Positions 59,888-64,000 of a DNA stretch of 64,000 bases are shown piece by piece (position 1 is the first letter of the stretch; each line of letters starts with the position of its first letter). This stretch comes from Ectopseudomonas mendocina (GTDB lineage: Bacteria; Pseudomonadota; Gammaproteobacteria; Pseudomonadales; Pseudomonadaceae): the NCBI RefSeq assembly GCF_016008875.1, contig NZ_JADTQG010000008.1, forward strand, positions 186,001 through 250,000. The letters are read 5' to 3'. The position numbers and the translations under genes are program-made. Under the pieces are notes generated by a model. The model saw only the letters and a program-made list of their open reading frames with translations. It was not told where the DNA came from and did no database searches.

Positions 59888-60316
59888 TCAGAAGGGGCGG
59901 ACGACGACCAGGATGACGATCCCCAGCAGGGCCAGCACCGGCGCTTCATTGAACCAACGATAGAACACGTGACTGCGGCTGTTCTCGCCGCGGGCGAAGC
60001 GTTTGAGCTGGGAGCCACAAAGATGGTGATAGATCACCAGGGCAACGACCAGCGTGAGCTTGGCGTGCATCCAGCATTGAGTGAAGTAGTACGCCGAGTT
60101 GAGGCTGAGCAGCCAGATGCCCAGACCGAGGGTGGCGATCATCGACGGCATCATGATGCCGCGATACAGCTTGCGCTCCATGATGCAGAACCGTTCGTGA
60201 CTGGCAGCGTCGTCGCTCATGGCGTGGTAGACGAACAGACGTGGCAGATAGAACAGGCCGGCGAACCAGCAGACCATGGCGATGATGTGCAGAGCCTTGA
60301 GCCAGAGATAGAGCAT
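59888..60316 (-). CDS. hemJ: Protoporphyrinogen oxidase HemJ
   Basis: HemJ oxidises protoporphyrinogen IX to protoporphyrin IX in bacteria that lack HemG and HemY. The 142-residue membrane protein has four spans. The conserved His10 ([13 protein letters not shown]) and Lys86 (WMHAKL) match the residues needed in HemJ, as I recall. It is divergent from argC. Confidence 0.87.
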   Translation of the reverse strand: MLYLWLKALHIIAMVCWFAGLFYLPRLFVYHAMSDDAASHERFCIMERKLYRGIMMPSMIATLGLGIWLLSLNSAYYFTQCWMHAKLTLVVALVIYHHLCGSQLKRFARGENSRSHVFYRWFNEAPVLALLGIVILVVVRPF

Positions 60317-60450
60317 TTTCGCCTCTTGCGCTGAAAAATGGTCTCGATAGTAGAGTCAGTCGACGGCCTGCGTCACCTCCGCGGTTGGAGCTTGGCCGAT
60401 GCGGCTTTATCATCGGCAGCTTTCCAATGGCTTTTGCAAAGGGGCATGTG

Positions 60451-61485
60451 ATGATCAAGGTCGGTATCGTCGGCGGCACGGGCTACACCGGTGTCGAACT
60501 GCTGCGTCTGCTGGCGCAACACCCGCAGGCAGAGGTGACCGTGATCACTTCCCGTTCCGAGGCTGGCCTGCGCGTCGACGAAATGTACCCCAACCTGCGC
60601 GGCCATTATCCGGATCTGGCCTTCAGCGTGCCGGACGTCGCCACGCTGGGCGCCTGTGACGTGGTGTTCTTCGCCACCCCGCACGGCGTGGCCCACGCGC
60701 TGGCAGGCGAGCTGCTAGCCGCAGGCACGCGCGTGATCGATCTGTCCGCGGACTTCCGCCTGCAGGACGCCGAGGAGTGGGCCAAGTGGTACGGCCAGCC
60801 GCACGGCGCTCCCGAATTGCTGAGCGAGGCCGTGTACGGTCTGCCTGAAGTCAACCGCGAAGCAATCAAGACCGCGCGCCTGATCGCCGTACCCGGCTGC
60901 TACCCGACCGCAACCCAGCTCGGCCTGATCCCATTGCTGGAAGCCGGCTTGGCCGATGCCGGCAGCCTGATCGCCGACTGCAAGAGTGGCGTCAGTGGCG
61001 CCGGCCGTGGTGCCAGTGTCGGCTCGCTGTTCTGCGAGGCCGGCGAGAGCATGAAGGCCTACTCGGTGAAGGGCCACCGTCATCTCCCGGAAATTCGCCA
61101 GGGGCTGCGCCAGGCCGCCGGTAGCGACGTTGGCCTGACCTTCGTTCCGCACCTCACGCCGATGATTCGTGGCATCCACGCGACCCTGTACGCGCGCGTG
61201 GCCGATACCTCGGTCGATTTCCAGGCGCTGTTCGAGAAGCGCTACGCCGGCGAGCCCTTCGTCGACGTGATGCCCGCTGGTAGCCACCCGGAAACCCGCA
61301 GCGTGCGCGGCGGCAACGTATGCCGGATTGCCGTGCACCGTCCGCAGGGCGGCGACCTGGTGGTGGTGCTGTCGGTAATCGACAATCTGGTCAAGGGTGC
61401 TTCCGGTCAGGCGGTACAGAACATGAACATCCTCTTCGGTCTCGACGAGCGTCTGGGTCTGTCGCACGCGGCCCTGTTGCCGTGA
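60451..61485 (+). CDS. argC: N-acetyl-gamma-glutamyl-phosphate reductase ArgC
   Basis: ArgC reduces N-acetylglutamyl phosphate to the semialdehyde in arginine synthesis. The 344-residue product has the NADP loop [17 protein letters not shown], the catalytic Cys in [14 protein letters not shown] and a C-terminal [10 protein letters not shown]. The ATG at 60451 has a GGGG-type site upstream. It overlaps the DUF6776 gene by four bases, which starts a run to erpA. Confidence 0.97.
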   Translation: MIKVGIVGGTGYTGVELLRLLAQHPQAEVTVITSRSEAGLRVDEMYPNLRGHYPDLAFSVPDVATLGACDVVFFATPHGVAHALAGELLAAGTRVIDLSADFRLQDAEEWAKWYGQPHGAPELLSEAVYGLPEVNREAIKTARLIAVPGCYPTATQLGLIPLLEAGLADAGSLIADCKSGVSGAGRGASVGSLFCEAGESMKAYSVKGHRHLPEIRQGLRQAAGSDVGLTFVPHLTPMIRGIHATLYARVADTSVDFQALFEKRYAGEPFVDVMPAGSHPETRSVRGGNVCRIAVHRPQGGDLVVVLSVIDNLVKGASGQAVQNMNILFGLDERLGLSHAALLP

Positions 61486-62225
61486 AACCGGGCTGGGAAG
61501 TCCGCGTCAGCGATCCACGTCGAGAGCGCAGGCGCCGCTGGTCACTGCTTTTGCTGGTGTTCGCCATACCTGCGGCCTTTGCCCTGGGCTGGTATTGGCC
61601 GCAGGCGCAGCCTCAGCAAACGTCCGAGGACACGCAAGCGCTGCTGACTCGTGTTGCCGAGCAGGATCAGGAACTGGAGCTGTTACGCCAGCGCCTGGCC
61701 GTGGTCGGCAGCAGTGACAAAGTTACGCAGCAGGCCATGGAGCAGAATCGGCGGACGATCAAGCTGCTGGAAGAGCAGATCTTCAAACAGCAACAGGACC
61801 TGGCCTTCTACAAGGGCGTCCTCGCCCCTGCCAGTCGTCGCGAGGGCATGCGCATTCGCGCTTTCGAGCTGCAAGCCACTGAACAGCCGCGGCGATTTCG
61901 CTACAAGCTGCTGATGAGCCGGGTTGGTGCCAGTGACGAGGCCTTGCAGGGGCGTATGCGTATCACGATCGAGGGCCAGCAGAAGGGCAAGCCGGCTACG
62001 CTGGACCTGGCGACGCTGTCGGACGAGGTGAGCGAGAGCAGCATCCCGTTCTCCTTCAAGCACTTTCAGTCGTTCCCCGAGGCCGGGCGCTTCGGCGAAT
62101 TACAACTGCCTGAGGGCTTCGAGCCGCGTCAGGTCAAGGTTCAGGCAGAGGTCGAAGGTGACAAGCCGCTGAGCCGTACATTCGAATGGATAAAATCAGG
62201 AGCAACAATCCCCCATGTGGAGTAA
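61482..62225 (+). CDS. DUF6776 membrane-anchored coiled-coil protein
   Basis: The 247-residue protein starts at a GTG overlapping the argC stop. It has a basic N-terminus, one membrane helix (about 21-42) and a coiled coil of about 70 residues ([27 protein letters not shown] and [20 protein letters not shown]). A beta-rich periplasmic domain ends near residue 247. It overlaps the bactofilin gene by 11 bases. A bactofilin-associated membrane anchor is one possibility. Confidence 0.78.
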   Translation: MKPGWEVRVSDPRRERRRRWSLLLLVFAIPAAFALGWYWPQAQPQQTSEDTQALLTRVAEQDQELELLRQRLAVVGSSDKVTQQAMEQNRRTIKLLEEQIFKQQQDLAFYKGVLAPASRREGMRIRAFELQATEQPRRFRYKLLMSRVGASDEALQGRMRITIEGQQKGKPATLDLATLSDEVSESSIPFSFKHFQSFPEAGRFGELQLPEGFEPRQVKVQAEVEGDKPLSRTFEWIKSGATIPHVE

Positions 62226-62625
62226 AGACAAGACCAAACCCGACCTGCAGCGCTTCAGCGGCAAAACCAGCCTGATTGCCGCTGGCGCCGAGCTAATGGG
62301 TGACATGCGCTTTCAGGGCGCGGTGCAGGTGGATGGTCGGGTCACCGGTAACCTGCTGGCTACCGAAGGGCTGGTACGCGTCAGCGTCGGAGGCGTGGTT
62401 GAAGGTGAGATACGTGCACCCCATATCGTGATTGACGGGGAGGTCAACGGAGACGTCTTCGCCAGTGGTCATCTGGAGTTGGGCGCCCGTTCTCGAGTGC
62501 GTGGCAACCTGCAGTATGGCCTGATGGAAATGGCCATGGGCGCGCAGATCGAAGGGCGCTTGTGCCACCTCAAGGATGGCGAGCGTCCACTTGAGCTTCC
62601 GGCATCGCTGGAAGTCGAGCAATAG
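62215..62625 (+). CDS. Bactofilin (polymer-forming cytoskeletal protein)
   Basis: Bactofilins form nucleotide-free filaments that place cell-wall enzymes and other partners. The 136-residue product has the right-handed beta-helix pattern with repeats of VDGRVTGNLLATEGLV, GGVVEGEIRAPHIVIDG and EVNGDVFASGHLELGAR. Short flexible ends match the family. The gene starts inside the end of the DUF6776 gene and lies 126 bases before erpA. Confidence 0.93.
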   Translation: MWSKDKTKPDLQRFSGKTSLIAAGAELMGDMRFQGAVQVDGRVTGNLLATEGLVRVSVGGVVEGEIRAPHIVIDGEVNGDVFASGHLELGARSRVRGNLQYGLMEMAMGAQIEGRLCHLKDGERPLELPASLEVEQ

Positions 62626-62751
62626 TTGACCAATTTTGTAGGGCAAGCGGATAATGCCTGCCCAGCAGGCTGTCGTTAATGATGGTCAGGCAACGCAGGT
62701 CGTTCAACAACCTGCTAACGCAGTAGGGCGCATGGCGCCGGGAGTTATAGC

Positions 62752-63102
62752 ATGAGCGTCGAAACCTTCACCCCTGCCCCCTTGCACTTCACCCAGGGCG
62801 CGGCCAGCAAGGTGAAGAATCTGGTCGATGAAGAAGGCAATCCGCGCCTGAAGCTGCGGGTGTTCGTCACGGGCGGTGGTTGCTCGGGCTTTCAGTACGG
62901 TTTCACCTTCGATGAGGATGTGGCCGAAGACGACACCATCGTCGAGCGTGAGGGCGTGAGCCTTATAGTCGATGCCATGAGCTTCCAGTATCTGGCGGGG
63001 TCCGAGGTCGACTATCAGGAAGGGCTGGAAGGTTCGCGTTTCGTGATCAAGAACCCCAATGCCACCACCACCTGTGGTTGCGGGTCGTCCTTCTCGATCT
63101 GA
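62752..63102 (+). CDS. erpA: A-type iron-sulfur cluster insertion protein ErpA
   Basis: ErpA delivers Fe-S clusters to apoproteins, and is essential for isoprenoid enzymes in E. coli. The 116-residue product has the three ligand cysteines Cys44 ([11 protein letters not shown]), Cys108 and Cys110 ([10 protein letters not shown]) and matches the family length. The intergenic region before it may hold its promoter; I see no clear IscR box. Confidence 0.95.
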   Translation: MSVETFTPAPLHFTQGAASKVKNLVDEEGNPRLKLRVFVTGGGCSGFQYGFTFDEDVAEDDTIVEREGVSLIVDAMSFQYLAGSEVDYQEGLEGSRFVIKNPNATTTCGCGSSFSI

Positions 63103-63152
63103 ATTCTTCGCCGGATGACGGACGCCGCGCTCGATGCGCGGCGTTTTCGTTT

Positions 63153-64000
<848 letters not shown>

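Overview
The window is high-GC chromosomal DNA from a Pseudomonas, most likely outside the P. aeruginosa group (a P. mendocina/oleovorans-type species would fit, but this is a guess). The evidence is the gene order, which follows P. aeruginosa from the rpoD region to anmK as I remember it: tRNA-Ile2, rpoD, dnaG, rpsU, tsaD, plsY, folB, folK, cca, spoVR, yeaH, prkA, glpE, apaH, apaG, rsmA, pdxA, surA, lptD, amgK, murU, djlA-like, DUF3530, then rpe, gph, trpE, trpG, trpD, trpC, vfr, osmC-like, coq7, Ycf46-like ATPase, SDR, DUF805, alanine-racemase-like, nitronate monooxygenase, hemJ, argC, bactofilin, erpA, anmK. Pseudomonas-type palindromic intergenic repeats and the vfr gene support this.

Layout. 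1-2.6 kb: the end of a DctPQM TRAP dicarboxylate-type transporter. 2.6-6.6 kb: signalling genes (a membrane diguanylate cyclase, a small lipoprotein, and a hybrid histidine kinase convergent with a LuxR-type response regulator). 6.7-9.6 kb: a Pmp3-like peptide gene, a tandemly duplicated intergenic block and the ergothioneine pair egtB-egtD. 9.9-13.7 kb: an accessory block with hipB-hipA, a NERD/zinc-ribbon protein and a class II Fic protein, ending at tRNA-Ile2(CAU). 14-18.4 kb: the macromolecular synthesis operon rpsU-dnaG-rpoD. 18.5-38 kb: housekeeping genes for tRNA modification, phospholipid and folate synthesis, CCA addition, the SpoVR/YeaH/PrkA stress triad, rRNA methylation, PLP synthesis, outer-membrane biogenesis (SurA, LptD) and peptidoglycan recycling (AmgK, MurU). 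39.2-44.9 kb: a species-variable catabolic cluster (sigma54 activator, iron alcohol dehydrogenase, SLC23-like permease, succinate-semialdehyde-type dehydrogenase), preceded by a good -24/-12 promoter. 45.5-51.2 kb: rpe-gph and the trp genes, with a trp leader peptide before trpE and trpG directly following trpE. 51.2-64 kb: vfr and conserved genes of quinone, haem, arginine and Fe-S metabolism, ending inside anmK.

How the genes connect. AmgK and MurU, with AnmK at the far end, form the MurNAc recycling route back to UDP-MurNAc. SurA and LptD both serve outer-membrane assembly. PrkA, YeaH and SpoVR form a conserved stationary-phase/stress module. TrpE, TrpG, TrpD and TrpC carry chorismate to indole-glycerol phosphate. 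The 39-45 kb cluster is consistent with oxidation of an omega-hydroxy acid such as 4-hydroxybutyrate through its semialdehyde, which is an inference.

The most interesting local signals are: a 13-nt motif shared upstream of fic and of the NERD gene, which may make these two accessory genes one small regulon; a HipA whose Gly-rich loop reads GIS rather than SxS/SxA; a FolK paralogue without the usual catalytic Arg; the sigma54-driven cluster; and two tandem duplications of gene ends or intergenic DNA carrying palindromic repeats.
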